From: Narthecium ossifragum
Lineage: Eukaryota; Streptophyta; Magnoliopsida; Dioscoreales; Nartheciaceae
DNA: 64,000 nt
Assembly: GCA_963920575.1 (NCBI GenBank)
Contig: OY986970.1
Coordinates: 14,529,588 to 14,593,587, forward strand
Direction: 5' to 3'
The notes below the pieces were generated by a model, which saw only the letters and a program-made list of their open reading frames with translations, was not told the DNA's origin and did no database searches. The position numbers and the translations under genes were made by a program. Below, piece after piece: positions 33,126-45,694 of this stretch. Within the stretch, counting starts at the first letter, position 1. Each line of letters begins with the position of its first letter.

Positions 33126-34467
33126 GGGGTTTAGCTGGGCATTTGGTGAGATGCGAGCGTATCAAGGGATCCTGGATGTTGAGATCTGATTTCCAACCAG
33201 ATTGTTGGGAGGTTGGGTGAGATACGCTCGAGACTATAGGGATCTGGGTGTTGAGATTTGGTTCTCAGCCAGGTTGTTGGGAGGCTGAGGATGTTGGGAT
33301 TTGATGCTGTTCAGATATGGGTGAGGCTAGGATTTCCTAACCATTTAGATTAGGGAGTTGGGATTTGGCATTTAAATTTCAAATGTCCCTTTAAATTTGA
33401 AGATTTGAATGGCTTTGTTTAAATTTGAATGTCCCATTTAAATTTCAAGTTCATGTGTGAACTTGTTTGAACTTTTGAATATTTATTCAATTTTCAAGAA
33501 TTTATCTTGAATTGGAATAATTATCCGGCTGTCGGACATTTGTTCAAATTTTGAATGTCTTGTTCGAATTTTGAATTTCTTGTTCGAATTTTGAATTTCA
33601 TGTAATATTTGGAGAATTTACTGAAATATCCCCGGGCAAACCGGTTGTAAATTAACAAAATACCCTTTTTATCGGTCAGGTGTATTTTGGACCGAAACGC
33701 CCCCGGGGTAGAGAAAATATCTCTGTTTTAAATTTTCACACCTCTGAAGATGTGCAATGACCAAAATGCCCCTTGGGGTTAAATGACCAAAATAGCCTTT
33801 CGGTCTGGTTGTTTAGGCGCGCCGTGACTTTTGTGTGTGTCATGGACACGTGCGCGCATTATGTAGAGCACGTATATTTTTGTCGAGATTTGGGCATATT
33901 TTAATTTGGACGCGATGCATGACAACACGTCTATGTCGCACGTGTCATGGACACCTGCGCGCGCATTATGTGACGCGCATATTTTAGACTTGATGTATGC
34001 AAGTCATGTGCGCGCGCATGGCGCACGCATCGCCCTGGCCGGGACTTAGGCGAATTTGAGTTAGGGTATTTGTTTAGGTTTATTTTGAATTTTCGGATTT
34101 TTTCTTTATTTATTTCAGGGAATTTTCTATAATGCCCCTGATGTTGTGGAAAATTACCAAAACGCCCCTATATTTACACAGCTTATTTAGGATGCCGTCA
34201 AAACTATGTAAGAGCTATTTTAGAGTGTAGTGGGATATTTAGACATGTATCTTGGTCTAAATTCCCAAAATACCCTTGGGTGGGTAAATTTACTAAAATA
34301 CCCTTATTCCTTCGGCTTGTATAGGATGCCTTCAAAATCGGGAATATGTAGGTAATTTGGATGGACTCGACTGTGTATGAGTCAGTTTGGATTTGGTGCA
34401 TGCGGATTCAGCCGGGGGAATTCCGCAAATGTTATTGACTTAGCCTTAGCTAAAATCGATGTCAACA
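33126..34467 (-). other. U3-like remainder of the Tat solo LTR
   Basis: Non-coding. Contains repeated TTTAAATTTGAA and GTTCGAATTTTGAATTTC units (about 33395..33600) and several nearly repeated phrases such as AAAATACCC and AAATGACCAAAAT. Confidence 0.5.
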
Positions 34468-34504
34468 ACAGTCTGAATGGCAAAAGAGTAAATACGCAGA
34501 ACAG

Positions 34505-34680
34505 ATGATAGATCATCTTCCCCTATAAGGATCGATCATTGCACTGTAGCAGAGACGACAGAGAGCCATATTTTACATGATCGATCATTTCCTTTCGAAT
34601 GATCGATCATACTCGGACGCATCCAGTTTTTTGGGTTCAAATGATTGATCATCACCCCTAAATGATCCATCATTTGATAG
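34505..34680. repeat. TGATCGATCA palindrome array (array 8)
   Basis: Exact GATCGATC near 34529, 34579 and 34602, with decayed forms near 34508, 34642 and 34664, in the LTR of the truncated Athila-like element. Confidence 0.75.
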
Positions 34681-34735
34681 CAATTAAGCAAAATCAAAGG
34701 CCCAGATCTAATCCAAGTTTAGGGGATACCTAGGC

Positions 34736-34743
34736 TATAAATA
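34736..34743 (+). promoter_or_regulatory. TATA box of the 29051..35935 LTR
   Basis: GGCTATAAATACG, about 55 bp after the last palindrome. Confidence 0.5.
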
Positions 34744-35935
34744 CGAATCTTTTAGGGTTGTTTGGGGGGCTCTCGAGAGACTCTCTTGGCTGCTTGGAGG
34801 CCAAGGAGAGGGTGAACTCTTTCTTAGTTTCTTTTTCCTCTTTTTAACTTTTCTTTTTAGAATCTTTTGAGAAGAAATCTATGGCGAAAGAGTTTCATCA
34901 ACCTTCATCCATGGATCAAATGCTAAAGATGAGTAGCTAAACTTTTTACCATAGAATTCTTATGATGTAACTAGGGTTCTATTAGGGATTCCTAAGATCT
35001 AGGGCTTGTATACCTCTTTGAATGGTTTGTATGGATTGATCTTAACTTCTTTATGAACTTGGTTTGATTTTATTATTAGTGGATATTGATTTGTTCCTTA
35101 ATGCCCTAAATCTAGATCTTGAGCATGTCAGGGCTTGAGATTAGAGATTCTCATCAAAATATTCATGCTAGAACCATGGATGTGAGGATTTTCTTCTCGA
35201 GATTAAGAATCTTGTGATGCTAGGACCATTACACGTAATGCTAGAACCATTACACGTAATGCTAGAACCATTATTACCAACTCTTAATCCATATTCATCT
35301 TAATTCAAGATTAGGGATTTCGTAGTGCTAGAACCACTACCCTAGTGCTAGAACCACTAGGGTAACTACTAATCCTTCATACATTCGATTTGGTGATCTC
35401 AAGGTCCTAGTTACATCTTGATCTTACATCTAAATCCATATTATACTATTTTCACGTGATGAATTCATCCTAATCAGAGGATTCATTAGCAGTGATCATA
35501 ACTAATCATTAGGTCACTGAGTTTTAGATAATTGCTATCACCGACAAGGGATTCTAATCGAAACTTGTTAAGTGATAGGAAAATCTAGCCATTCACCTAT
35601 CAACCATTAGGAAAACCATTCAGTTTGGTTAGCTCATTCTAATCCTAGGAAGATATGGTAGAATCCTAGTTATTGATTAAGAATTCCATGGTACCTTTTC
35701 TTGTATTTATCAATCCTTTAATATAAAGTTAGTTTAATTCCAATTCTGAATTTTTTCTCAACTTATTGGTAGGAATACTTAGATTGAGTTTAGTAGTTTA
35801 ATTACTTTATTACACATTCCCTGTGGATTCGACTTGGACTCACTGTTAGCTACCTCTAAAGTAGTTAGTAGTTTGATTATAAATTTGTAATTTTGAGCAG
35901 ACTTGTTAAGTCGCGATACTTTTAAAGTGCTATCA

Positions 35936-36812
35936 ATGCCTTGATTGCATTAGAAGTATTAGGCTAGGACATGGGCGAATAGGGGTTTCGCGGATCCGAG
36001 GGCTCGGGCAGCTCGGATCTAGCCCTAGGGCCGGGCTTGGGTAGAATACAGATTAGGACGTGATTGTTGTGTTTAATCAATTTTCTTGTTTCGAGGACTG
36101 TTTAAGTAGTTGGCCGTGAACATTATCTGATTGAGGTGTAGAGGTCATCCTAGGTTTCAATTTCAGTCTTAGTTTCAGTGTCAGGGGAAGTTACGTATCA
36201 CCCTTAGTCCTACGCCAGTTGTTTCAGCGCTGGAGCGCTTGGTTATGGAGAGGGGCGACTGTTGGCACGATGGGGGGTCAACGTTGTTGCAGTTCTCAGG
36301 GCGATGGAACCTGGGATTGTTGCACTTCTCCTTCCTTTCATTGGGTTGTAGAGTAGAACCCTACTCAGCTTTGTTGCTTACTCCTACCCGGGCTGCATTG
36401 GTGATTTAGGTCGATGCAGTTCATTCTTTTCACGAGGTGATCAAGGACTTGGAGTCTTGAGCAGTGCTTGAGGACTATGGGGTTCACCCTTTTCTGTTAA
36501 CAGTTGTACATTTTTAGTTATATTAAATGTATAATTTCCTTCTTTGAGGATTTGATTATATGTATTAAATTATGTACTGAGGGTTGGTGAAATTGTTGTA
36601 TAAACAAATGCTGAATCAGAACTTGTACCAGTTAGTGAAATTATGATTGTAGAATTGTGTTATTGTTGAATTGAGAATTGTTAGAATCATTGTTTTAATT
36701 TGTCGGAAAAATTATAAACTGCACAGGGTTCAAATTCAAGAAATATAGAGGAGACTCGCCGTTTGATTTTTTAGTTTAGGACCGGATGGGTTTTCTGGGT
36801 CGGGGTGTGACA
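35936..36812 (+). mobile_element. LTR-A fragment (copy A2, 3' part)
   Basis: Aligns with 22480..22540 plus 24140..25016 of copy A1 and ends GGGTCGGGGTGTGACA. Its 5' part is missing on the other side of the Athila-like element, consistent with the deletion at about 25580. Confidence 0.7.
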
Positions 36813-36980
36813 ACTCTCTCTCCACATTCACATATTTCTCCATCAACCCAATGGAAGAAATCACATCCACCTTGAGGTTGTAATCAATCAAGATTTATTG
36901 TAAAATTAAAATTCATGAGCATTATCCTAAGCCAAATGGAAACATAAATACCCATTACCTTTAATGAACAATTAATCAAA

Positions 36981-38050
36981 CAATACATGTGTACTCTGAA
37001 GGTAATATTCTTAAGCCGGGAGATAATGGGGGTACAATGCAGCCTGTCAATGATGTTCATGAGGCAGTGAATGTGACAATAAATGTGAATGCTGCTGAAG
37101 CTGGTCTTGTGGCACCTCTAATTGTGAATGATTCCGGTCATGCAAGCAGAAGAGAGCTAATCAGTGATGAAGATGCTTTGGTTATAAGGAGAAGGATGAG
37201 GGGTAAAGCAACTGCTGTTGATGACTCAGAGCATGTGGTGAGTGGCTCAAATCATTTGGATATGGAGGAGGTTATGAAGCTAGTTATGGAGATAGTGAAA
37301 GCCATGGCAACAGTAAGTATGAAACATCAGTGGGTTCAAGTTGTGATGCAGAAGATGACTACACATATGAAGCATTTACTGTAACTAGTTTCTAGGGAAT
37401 GGATTAGAGGGGATGGAATGATGGGCCTGAGGAGGTTGGAAAAGCTAGAGGGTATGTATTTGATGAATATAATCTGATGATTTTAGTGTCAGGGGTTCTT
37501 CTGAGAAAGATGAATAGGTTAATAAGTATCTGGTTTTCAGAGAGGAGACAGATAGGGAGCTTGAAAAGCCATTCAGGGTTGGCCTAAAGTTTGCTTCATG
37601 AGAGATTTTGAAGGATGCTATAAAAGGTTATGCAGTTAGGAATGGCTTTGATGTTAAGCTTGTGAAGAACGCAAGGCAAACTATTACTGCCAAATGCTTT
37701 GGGAAAAATAACAGTTGCCATTGGAGGATACATTCATCTATGATGCAGAGGATTGACACCTTCCAAGTTAAGACCTTGATTGACAACTTCATTTGCAACA
37801 GGGCGCACAAGAATAGATTTGCTAAGTCAGGATGGCTAGCTAAGTATTTCAAAGATGATTTCAGAATGAACCCTGCAATGGGTCTGGGATCTTTTAGGAA
37901 GAAGGTTCAAAAGGATTTCATGGTTCAATTTTTTAAAATGATTGACTAGAGGACTAAAGACAAAGCTACGGGCATTATACAGTGCAATTGGGTAGATGAG
38001 TATGTTGATCATTAATCTTATTTTGATGATGCCAATATATATCAAATGAT
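36981..38050 (+). pseudogene. MULE-2 transposase, acidic region and DNA-binding domain
   Basis: A second Mutator-like transposase trace with frameshifts and stops. 36989..37384 is an acidic N-terminal part. A Tyr/Ser/Asp-rich stretch near 37260..37380 reads best in another frame. 37540..37950 encodes YLVFREETDRELEKPFRVGL, then, after a TGA near 37600 (probably from CGA), the MuDR-type DNA-binding domain with DAIKGYAVRNGFDVKLVKNA, AKCFGKNNSCHWRIHSS, FQVKTLIDNFICNRAHKN and SGWLAKYFKDDFRMNP. The DDE catalytic and zinc-finger parts are missing. The trace fades at an AT tract where the Helitron starts. It is not the continuation of MULE-1, because the segments before the DNA-binding domain overlap but differ. 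Confidence 0.7.
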
Positions 38051-38941
38051 AATATATATATATACTAGGGAATGCCCGTGCCTACGTCACGGATATATAG
38101 AGTTTTTTCAAAAAATTTCGGTAGAACCTCACTTGTACCGAGGCAAACCTTATAAGTGCAACATTATCCCTCAAATACAACATTATCCCTCACAAACTTT
38201 GTCCCCGGGGCAAACCTTGTCCCCACAAACTTTACAAACCATAGTATCCTCAAATACAACATTATCCCTCACAAACCACAACTTCAAAGAAAAAACAAAA
38301 ATACAGATATTCTAATTTCACAATAATCCAACTCCAGGGCTAGCAAAATCTAACCGTTGGTTTTTTCTCTTTTTAACTCTAGCTCCAAGCATTCCCACAA
38401 CACCACCACCACTTCACTGATGCGTGGCCCTGGATCAGAAAATCCAACAGTTAGATGATTACCATCATCAATCCAAAATCTTAACAGAAGAAGCTTTGAT
38501 AACATGTAAAAATCTAGTTCTCTAGGGATAACTTATTCCTAAGACAGCCAATATGCTGAAGTTACCTATGAAACATCTATGCAAAAGAGATACCCACAAG
38601 CATAAAGAAAAGTCAAGTTCCACTATAGTAGTTGATACCAATATGTCCAACTTTGGTTCATTTTGTTTCAAGTCACAACTTGCAGAAGTTACCTAAGTGA
38701 TTCATGATACTCTAAAAACATGTATGTAAAAGAGATTAAGAAAGCTCTAACATCCACCTCGCACGTAATCACCATGGCTTCTCTAACCTTCTACCGATAA
38801 TGCGTCTGAGAGTGTATGTCTCTATCTTGATGGAGAATCGCACCCGTGGCATCCAAAATACAACCTGCAACAGAATCATGAGAGCATAAACGATTAAAAA
38901 ATATTGGCAATATCTATTATATAAGGAGTACAGTACATACA

Positions 38942-39410
38942 TTGTTCGAGGTCCAACTAAGCAGGGCCATTCTACTATTCCTCCACCGATCCACCCGCCT
39001 TCTCTTCCTTCCTCCTGAGCTACCTCGCAAGGGTCGCAACCCACTCCTTCCCTCCTTCTCCGGTGAAGCTGCGGCCACACACGGCAACCCCCCGACGTCT
39101 CTCCACTCCACCGACGCGCGGCCACCCCCGACGTCTCTCCACTCCACCAACACGCGGCCACCCCCGACGTCTCTCCACTCCACCGACCCCCTCCCCCTCT
39201 CAACTCCACCAATGCGTGGCCACCCTCGACGTGCGCCACCCCCGATGTCTCTCCACTCCACCGACGTCCGGCCACCCCTGACGTCCCCTGCACCACCCAA
39301 CTCCCGATCTGACACCCTCTATCCACCGCGACCCTCCTCCGACCGTCTCCTGGCCAGATCCGGCAGCCGAGCGCCACCTCCATCCTTGGGTCAAGGCAGT
39401 CGTCGTCTCC
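38942..39410. repeat. GC-rich tract with a 36-bp minisatellite
   Basis: About four to five copies of a 36-bp unit containing GACGTCTCTCCACTCCACC span 39092..39300. Open frames on both strands here are a by-product of the repeat (multiple of 3) and are not genes. Confidence 0.7.
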
Positions 39411-39414
39411 GACA

Positions 39415-39600
39415 GGCTGACATTAAACGGGTAAACGGGTTGACCGGTCTAACCCGCGGGTCAACCCGACCCGACCCATTTAATCACGGGTCGTAAACGG
39501 GTCGACCCATTCATGACCCGAACCTGATAACACTAAACCCAAACCCGTTTATTTCGGATTGGGTCGGGTTCGCAGGTCGTGACCCGGATTGCCACCCCTA
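39415..39600. repeat. Dispersed repeat rich in ACCCG/CGGGT, possibly hAT-like
   Basis: Dense in AAACGGGT and GACCCG motifs, ending ...ATTGCCACCCCTA. Its inverse, TAGGGGTGGCAAT, is typical of hAT-related repeats. A degenerate partner AGGCTGACATTAAACGGGT is at the left, but no convincing 8-bp duplication is seen. Confidence 0.35.
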
Positions 39601-39713
39601 CTCTCATCTAATAGGAATAATTGAATAAGTGAACATACATACTTATATGGAATTATGATTTATACTCTCTTCTAATATCAGGTTAAATCGCCAATATGTC
39701 AAAATAAATTAAT

Positions 39714-39927
39714 GTAAAAAACTGCTATGTTATTTATTGTCCAAAAAATAAAATGTTAAAAGAATTCTTTTAAAAAACAACATACATTAAAAAATGCTAG
39801 ATTAAATAGAAAATCAACAATGGAAAAAACTGCTAGGTTATTTATTGTCCAAAAAATAAAATGTTAAAAGAATTCTTTTCAAAAACACATACATTAAAAA
39901 TGCTAGATTAAATAGAAAATCAACAAT
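39714..39927. repeat. Direct tandem duplication of about 108 bp
   Basis: AACTGCTATGTTATTTATTG at about 39720 recurs as AACTGCTAGGTTATTTATTG at about 39827. The two units are nearly identical through AATAGAAAATCAACAA. Confidence 0.75.
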
Positions 39928-40009
39928 TACACATCTGAAAAATTGAATTAAAAAACCCATAACCACAAATATATTTACATTAAACCTATTGCTACACAAA
40001 TCAAATGAA

Positions 40010-40011
<2 letters not shown>

Positions 40012-40053
<42 letters not shown>

Positions 40054-40093
40054 ACCACCACCACCACCACCACCACCACCACCACCACCACCA
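40012..40093. repeat. Compound trinucleotide microsatellite
   Basis: (CGT)n then (CGC)n then (CAC)n over about 80 bp. Confidence 0.9.
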
Positions 40094-40425
40094 AATCGAC
40101 TTTTGTGAGCAGCTTGATCCACCAACAAACCCTTTGGCATCCACAGAAGCTGAGTGTTACAAACTGCAAGGAAGAAAAGGCAATGATGATTTGCAGAGTC
40201 TAAGAATGAAAGGGATGGTCGACGACACACACTCAAACAGTTGAAAAAAGAGTCATCCTAATTAACGACAGATGCATGCTTCTGTGATGGAAAAGCAATA
40301 TAATAGAATACCATAGATAGCAAAACATACTAAGCAAATGAAGAGGAAAAAGGAGCTGTTAACGGTTTTAAACAATAAAGTTTGCTATTGGAAGTATGAA
40401 GTAGTCCATTAGGGAGATTAAACTT

Positions 40426-40512
40426 TTTATGACCCCGTAGCAGTTTCCTAGGAGGAAGGAGCCAGAGAGATTGATATTTATACGGTGGAGATTGCTACGG
40501 GGTCATATACCA
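40426..40512. repeat. Inverted repeat of 15 bp
   Basis: TATGACCCCGTAGCA is followed about 55 bp later by its inverse TGCTACGGGGTCATA. The arms could form a hairpin. No target duplication recognised. Confidence 0.55.
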
Positions 40513-41258
40513 ATAAAGTTTGCTAAAAATGCCAAATCTCAATAAAGTTTTTTGGCTATCCCTCATCTTTTTTTAGCAAGTTGAATAAATTTTTCCACCT
40601 CTCCGATCCACCCCTTTGTTCCCATTGAAAGTGTTGCAAACAACACCAATTATAGGTATTTGGTTAAGAAAGCTATCAAACATCAATAAAAATTAATAAC
40701 AGCAAATATCAATAGCAAACAATGTCTTCTAGAGCAGGCCACAATTTCGTTGGTGTTGGATTGGGCTTTACCTTCATAAAATTCCTTTGATGAAGAGACC
40801 GAGCCCAGCTTTATACAGACTTCATTGTTATCTTTCAATACTTTCATGGGTTCTGCTGACGTGGTAAGATCATACGTATAACTTGAATAAACTCTGGTTC
40901 AATATCATAAAACCCAGCCCCCGATAACACTAAATATCAAAAAAATCCCAAAATTTCTCACATCATCACAAAATTCCTAAAATCACCATGTCATTTCAGA
41001 TACCCCTTTAATCCACTTAACAGATCTAATCATGCTAACGATATGAGATTAATATCTGAAATGGTTAAAATGCTCTTGCAAAGAAAAATAAATTTTAAAG
41101 AAAGCATAGATACACTCACTATATTTATCCCTGACACGGTTTAAATAAACATGATATTTGAAAGGAGTGGAGTCAACAAAAAACTTTATGAAATTATGCA
41201 GAACATAAATACATATATCCTCAAACACATAATTCAAGAATCCGACCATGAGACTAAA

Positions 41259-41642
41259 TTAAACACGCTTCAAAGAAAATAAACATTTTAGTGGCACAAA
41301 GCCACGCCGACCAGTGCTACGACCAGCCCCGCCAACATCGCCACTATGGCTCAGCGGATTCCTCATGTCTTCCTCGCTGCCTATGTTGTCGTTTTCCTCC
41401 TTACACCCTTCTTCTTCTAAGAGTATCCTGTAATCCAATATGTCTTCCCTTGACATATCAGTAAATCCTAAAGAACATAATAGGAAACGCAGAGTACGTA
41501 ATTCACTTATCACATATCTAACTCGCATGAAGATACATAAGGTTGCTCTCCAAAAAAATTCAACTCCATGCCAGAAGTTCATTAAACCTGAATGTTGTAC
41601 CTCTACATTATAACCTTCAGATTTTGATTGCTCTGCTGCCAA
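41259..41642 (-). other. Exon-like ORF inside the Helitron (captured fragment?)
   Basis: A 127-codon frame preceded by a 3' splice-site-like TTGGCAG. It encodes an acidic part (REDILDYRILLEEEGCKEEN) and a Gly/Arg-rich tail. Not recognised. Transcription in the element's orientation could splice it, but nothing shows that it is expressed. Confidence 0.25.
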
Positions 41643-42711
41643 ACCGAAGTTAAGCCGATCTCATGGATAGTTCTGAGAAAGTGCAAAGAGGAAATTCATG
41701 AGAAAAACGATACGACAATTAAGTGATACATGTGCAATCAATTTTCTGACATTGATCTGATCAATTAAGTAGACATGAAAGAGGACATCCAAAAAGAAGT
41801 AAGAAAACAGTTTTCTTGCATATCAAAATATTCGATAGTGAATGCAATAAAATTAGAATTAATATTACCTTGACTATTAGAAGGCACCCTTTAGAACCAG
41901 TCATAGCTCAAATGCCCTACGTGATTCCAAAATGTTAAGTCAAATTCTAGACATAAGAAAAGGACTAATTTGCACCAACAACGACCATATCGCCAAAATG
42001 GAATCAACAGGAGGAGAAGTAAAAACAAATTATAGGTAGCAGCCTCAGTTGCTCATAGATGTGGAGACTGAATCTGAAGAAGCAAATTATTGAAGATTGA
42101 AAAAGTATACAATACTGTGCATAAAACTGATAAAAAATTATTATAGTAGACGGTGAAAACTCATCATAACTCGAAGAGGAAAGCTGCTCTTTAGTATATT
42201 AAAAGGACTACAACACTTTCCTTAACTTCTGGAGCAAGTCAAGCTGATTATTCATGAAATAAATGGTGCTTTCGCATTTAAAACAACATACTCTTTGATC
42301 CCAAGCAAAGATGGAATCACTAAACAATATTTAGGCTAGTAAATTCACCAAAAACATCAAAGAGGACTGTTTTTATTGACTTCAAAGTTGGGTAGCAGCC
42401 ACTTTAAAAGAATCTGGAGCAATTTGGGATGGTTGGTAATGCATTAAAAGCAGTTTTGCATGCCCAAAAAACTGGTCTTTAATCACGTGAAGAAAGTGAT
42501 TAGCCACATTTTATATTGAGTTTTATGTTCTAAAATGTGCAGCAGCCCTTTAATCAAGATTTGGACAAACAAAAGCACCTTAGATTTTGTCCATAGTGCA
42601 TCAAAACCATCTAAAACACACATTCCTCGCAAAAAAATGAGCAACAACACAAAAAACAAATGTGCTTGAACAAAAATATTACTGTTAAGTGCTATAGTAG
42701 AACACACCTAC

Positions 42712-42745
42712 CTTGGGCTTCATCGCTATAAAGCATCCAATCTCC
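42712..42745 (-). other. Probable captured exon (34 nt)
   Basis: Flanked on the minus strand by a 3' splice site (TTTCTAAG) and a 5' splice site (GTAGGT). It encodes GDWMLYSDEAQ in phase with the exon at 42957..42997. Confidence 0.4.
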
Positions 42746-42956
42746 CTTAGAAAAAAAACTAAATAATAGGGTGATCTTCCAAAATGAAACCAAAATTTTG
42801 AGAAAAAACTAACAGAATAGCATATTGAAGAGCTAAAAGGATCAAGAGTGCAGCTCGAACATGGCGTTTATATAACTGGAAAAAAAATCATTCCATACTA
42901 TAAAAGGACCACAACTTATCGAAAGAGAGAAAGAAAGAAATAAAAAGGAAACTCAC

Positions 42957-42997
42957 TTGGCACTTCTCAGCCTCCTCCAAATCATAAACATCAAAAC
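42957..42997 (-). other. Probable captured exon (41 nt)
   Basis: Minus strand: TTGGTTTCTTTCAG before it and GTGAGTTTCC after it, both good splice sites. It encodes FDVYDLEEAEKCQ. The phase is continuous with the next exon at 42712..42745. The source gene was not recognised. Confidence 0.45.
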
Positions 42998-43009
42998 CTG
43001 AAAGAAACC

Positions 43010-45220
43010 AATTAAACAAACATTTAGAAAGCCAAAGGATTTCTATTCCACTGACCCAAACGATCAGGAAACTAATAGAAAGAACAAATATCCACCAATA
43101 TAAACTTTAAATCACCATAAAAGAAACTCAATTGACAACTCAGATGTATAAGTAAGAGTATAAGACCAGATGGAACACACATGTAGAGACAACAATAAGG
43201 TACTCTGGCTTCCTCAAATAGTAAGTAACTATACTGCTGCACAATAGCACATGGACTGCAAATTCATAGTATGTGGAGAAATGGTTAACCATTCATTGTG
43301 ATGCATCATCTCAATACTTCATATGATTACCAAATACCAAGTACTGATAGACTACGAATCCAAATGAAAACGGATTACTGGTTTTGCAAGGTTTGGTTCG
43401 AAACATCACAAATGAACAGGACTTATACATCTACATGTATCTTATAAACAGAAACCTATCTCTAAGTATTGTACTGCTGGTAAATTTCAGCTTTTAATAT
43501 CTGCAAAAGCTATAGAGACCACATATGGGCATCTCCATGACATTGTAGGATAAAGAAAATACACCAACTTTGGATGACAGAACATGCAAACATAGACGCA
43601 TATGAATGAAATCTTGCAATTGGGGAAAAAAGTAGATAACATTGGGTAGGTTGGATTTTGGATCTTGCAATAACAAAACCATGATTTCAACCTTTCATTC
43701 TTAAAACCTAAACCACACAGTGGGACATCGAATGGTGCGAACCTTTGGCATGCTAGGTAAAACTTTGTATGTGTGCAAACCAATTTCTTTACTTTAGAAG
43801 CAGAGATTGAATAAAAGAGGAGATGACCTTCAAATTAGTTCTAAGAAGAGAAGGAGCTATCACTATAAGGTTGATAATCACAGCATAGTACTAATGAATG
43901 GACAACAAATGCAGCTTGATAAAGTTGAAGGCAAAAACCAAGAAAGGACCAAATAGAACCAAATTAATTAGCCGTGAAACATCCTCGGCCGAACAGTTAA
44001 TTAGAGGGAAGAACCAACACAGAAGTTGCTATTTGGGTATATGAATGCAAACTATATAGCAATTGCAATTGTGGTAGCCTAGCTATGTACTTCATATAGC
44101 TGGTCATTCACACCCTATTTTGCTTATTTGCTGGATGATCTCTCACAAACACATAAATAAGAATTCAATGTCATTGAAAAGAAAATAAAAGAAAACAAAA
44201 GACATGCGTCTAGAACTAAAGAAGTGTCATATGTCACTGTTTTTCACTTCTATTTTGGATAAACTGAAAACTCGAATCTTATGATTTTTCTCAGCAACCT
44301 AGATATATGCATTCTGTTTTTATCATAATGCAAAAGAATCTTGTCAGCAACTATTCTACATTTGCCAATCATAGCAAAATCCTACCTATCCAAGCTTATG
44401 ACTTGCAAAAGAAGATCACCTTGTAAAAATGGCCAAATCTCACCTCTCCAAGCTTATGACTTACAATTTGCCCATCAAAGCTGCCAGAAAGAAAAGACCA
44501 TGTTTTGTATGGAAGAGGAATCTAAAATTAGAGTGAATAAAAAACTAAAAATTAGTTGAAAACATCAGCAGTTTAGTGAATCAAGTTTTGTATTAAACAA
44601 AGCTAATTGCAGTTTTCAGAATGTGGCTGCTGAATCATCTTAGAAGGACATGATTGTATATGAACTAATAGAGTTTTGGGTAATAATGTAGCTGTACTTA
44701 ACATATGCTTGTAAAAATAGATTGAAGTTATGAATCTGAACATTAGCATCTCCTCAGAAAAGGAAACTGCTAGAATTAAAAAGTTTATGCATGCAAAAAG
44801 AAAATATACATATCCTATCAGTTTTTGCTTTTAGCTTAAAAAAGAAACGATCTTGGAAGACTCTAAGAAATCTCATGTCTCAATTTGACAAAGACCTATA
44901 CAGCTTGAAGAAGATCTTAGAAGAATTTAAAATAGATTGTAAAAATTGATCGTTGAAAGGAAACCATCAACAATCGACAGTGAACAGTGTTGAAAATTTA
45001 AATTTACAACACCAATTAACTGTCAACTAAAAGAACAGCATAATCTTTGATCCCAAGCAAAGTTTGAACTTTAACTACAGATAGTTTATAAATGAAGCAT
45101 ATTTAAGCCCTTTTTTTATCAACAGTAATGCTCTAAGTGAAGAGAATAAAATCTAAACCCAACACCAACAAACTTGAATAAATTAATTCCAACATTGCAT
45201 AGAAACCTTTAACAGGTCAA
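43010..45220. other. Helitron interior, AT-rich, no gene recognised
   Basis: Intron-like sequence without long conserved frames. A direct repeat of CCAAGCTTATGACTT occurs at about 44391 and 44449. Confidence 0.5.
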
Positions 45221-45694
45221 AATAGTTGAAAAGCAGAAATATTGGGTTCCTAGGTGAGTTGAAGAGATGGAGGAAATCGAGCCGAAGCGATAACAGAAGA
45301 CATTATTATCAGACGCGACAAACATCCACAAAGAGATATAAAAATAGGAAGAGAGGTGAAGGCATGGGAAGAGGGAGAAGAAAACATGATGACAGGGTGA
45401 AGAGAAGAGAGCAGAGGCAGCACTCACCGGAGATATGGCATTGATGTGCGAGGCGAGGCGAGGCTTGGACGACAGCGGGGATGTGAAGATCGGCAGGCGA
45501 TGACTTAGACGCGCAGAGGATGCTATGAAACAACGGAGTTTGTAAGCTAATAAACAAAAAAATCTTATAACATCAACAATACCGTAAAAACAAGAGAAGA
45601 TCTAACCTGTTTGGCATCTAGCACCCGCTGGTCCCTCCCAGCCTCCTCCCGCACCCTATCGACGCTCCGCGATCATCTCCATTATCACTTCTTT

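Larger units (their letters stand above)
29392..34467 (-). mobile_element. Tat-type solo LTR, minus orientation, with nested LTR-A
   Basis: Read on the minus strand it starts TGTTGACATCGATTTTAGC at 34467 and ends TTTTATTCACGAACA at 29392. Its last 170 bp match the LTR end of the Tat element at 54600..54760 (ATTTACATCCCCGTAGGGAA in inverse). Flanking 5-mers are GCAGT (29387..29391) and ACAGT (34468..34472). The sibling LTR at 22541 carries ACAGT at this point, so a duplication with one later change is likely. The LTR contributes about 2.7 kb. The part near 29740..30320 has irregular repeats of a GATAAAGTTG-like motif. Confidence 0.65.
25580..35935 (+). mobile_element. 5'-truncated Athila-like element with complete 3' LTR
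   Basis: The 5' LTR, gag and polymerase are absent. What remains is an acidic coding region, three 186-bp coding repeats, the post-integrase hairpin motif, palindrome array 6, an internal polypurine-like tract, two 3' UTR stem-loop motifs and the terminal polypurine tract. The LTR 29051..35935 follows (interrupted by a Tat solo LTR). The order matches the 3' half of 10245..22381. The LTR end GTGCTATCA is followed directly by LTR-A sequence, so the element once sat in an LTR-A copy. The left junction with MULE-1 is a rearrangement. Confidence 0.65.
29051..35935 (+). repeat. 3' LTR of the truncated Athila-like element (interrupted)
   Basis: Starts TGATAAGACGTG after the tract AAGTTGGGGGG and ends AAGTGCTATCA. 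The Tat solo LTR occupies 29392..34467, leaving about 1.8 kb of LTR proper. It holds the conserved block (29247..29345), array 8 (34505..34680) and a TATA box (34736..34743). A 21-bp repeat GCTAGAACCATTACACGTAAT lies at about 35219..35275. Confidence 0.75.

Noticed and set aside
36989..38050. MULE-2 as the direct continuation of MULE-1
   Set aside because: Both contain the segment just before the DNA-binding domain, with different sequences, so they are two elements.
38917..39496. Long Pro/Thr- or Gly/Val-rich ORFs on both strands
   Set aside because: Generated by a 36-bp minisatellite, whose length is a multiple of three.
39415..39600. A complete hAT MITE
   Set aside because: One end resembles hAT termini but the other is too degenerate and no 8-bp duplication is present.
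40005..40244. An Arg-His-rich ORF and its antisense Val/Ala/Asp/Gly counterparts
   Set aside because: Translations of a trinucleotide microsatellite.
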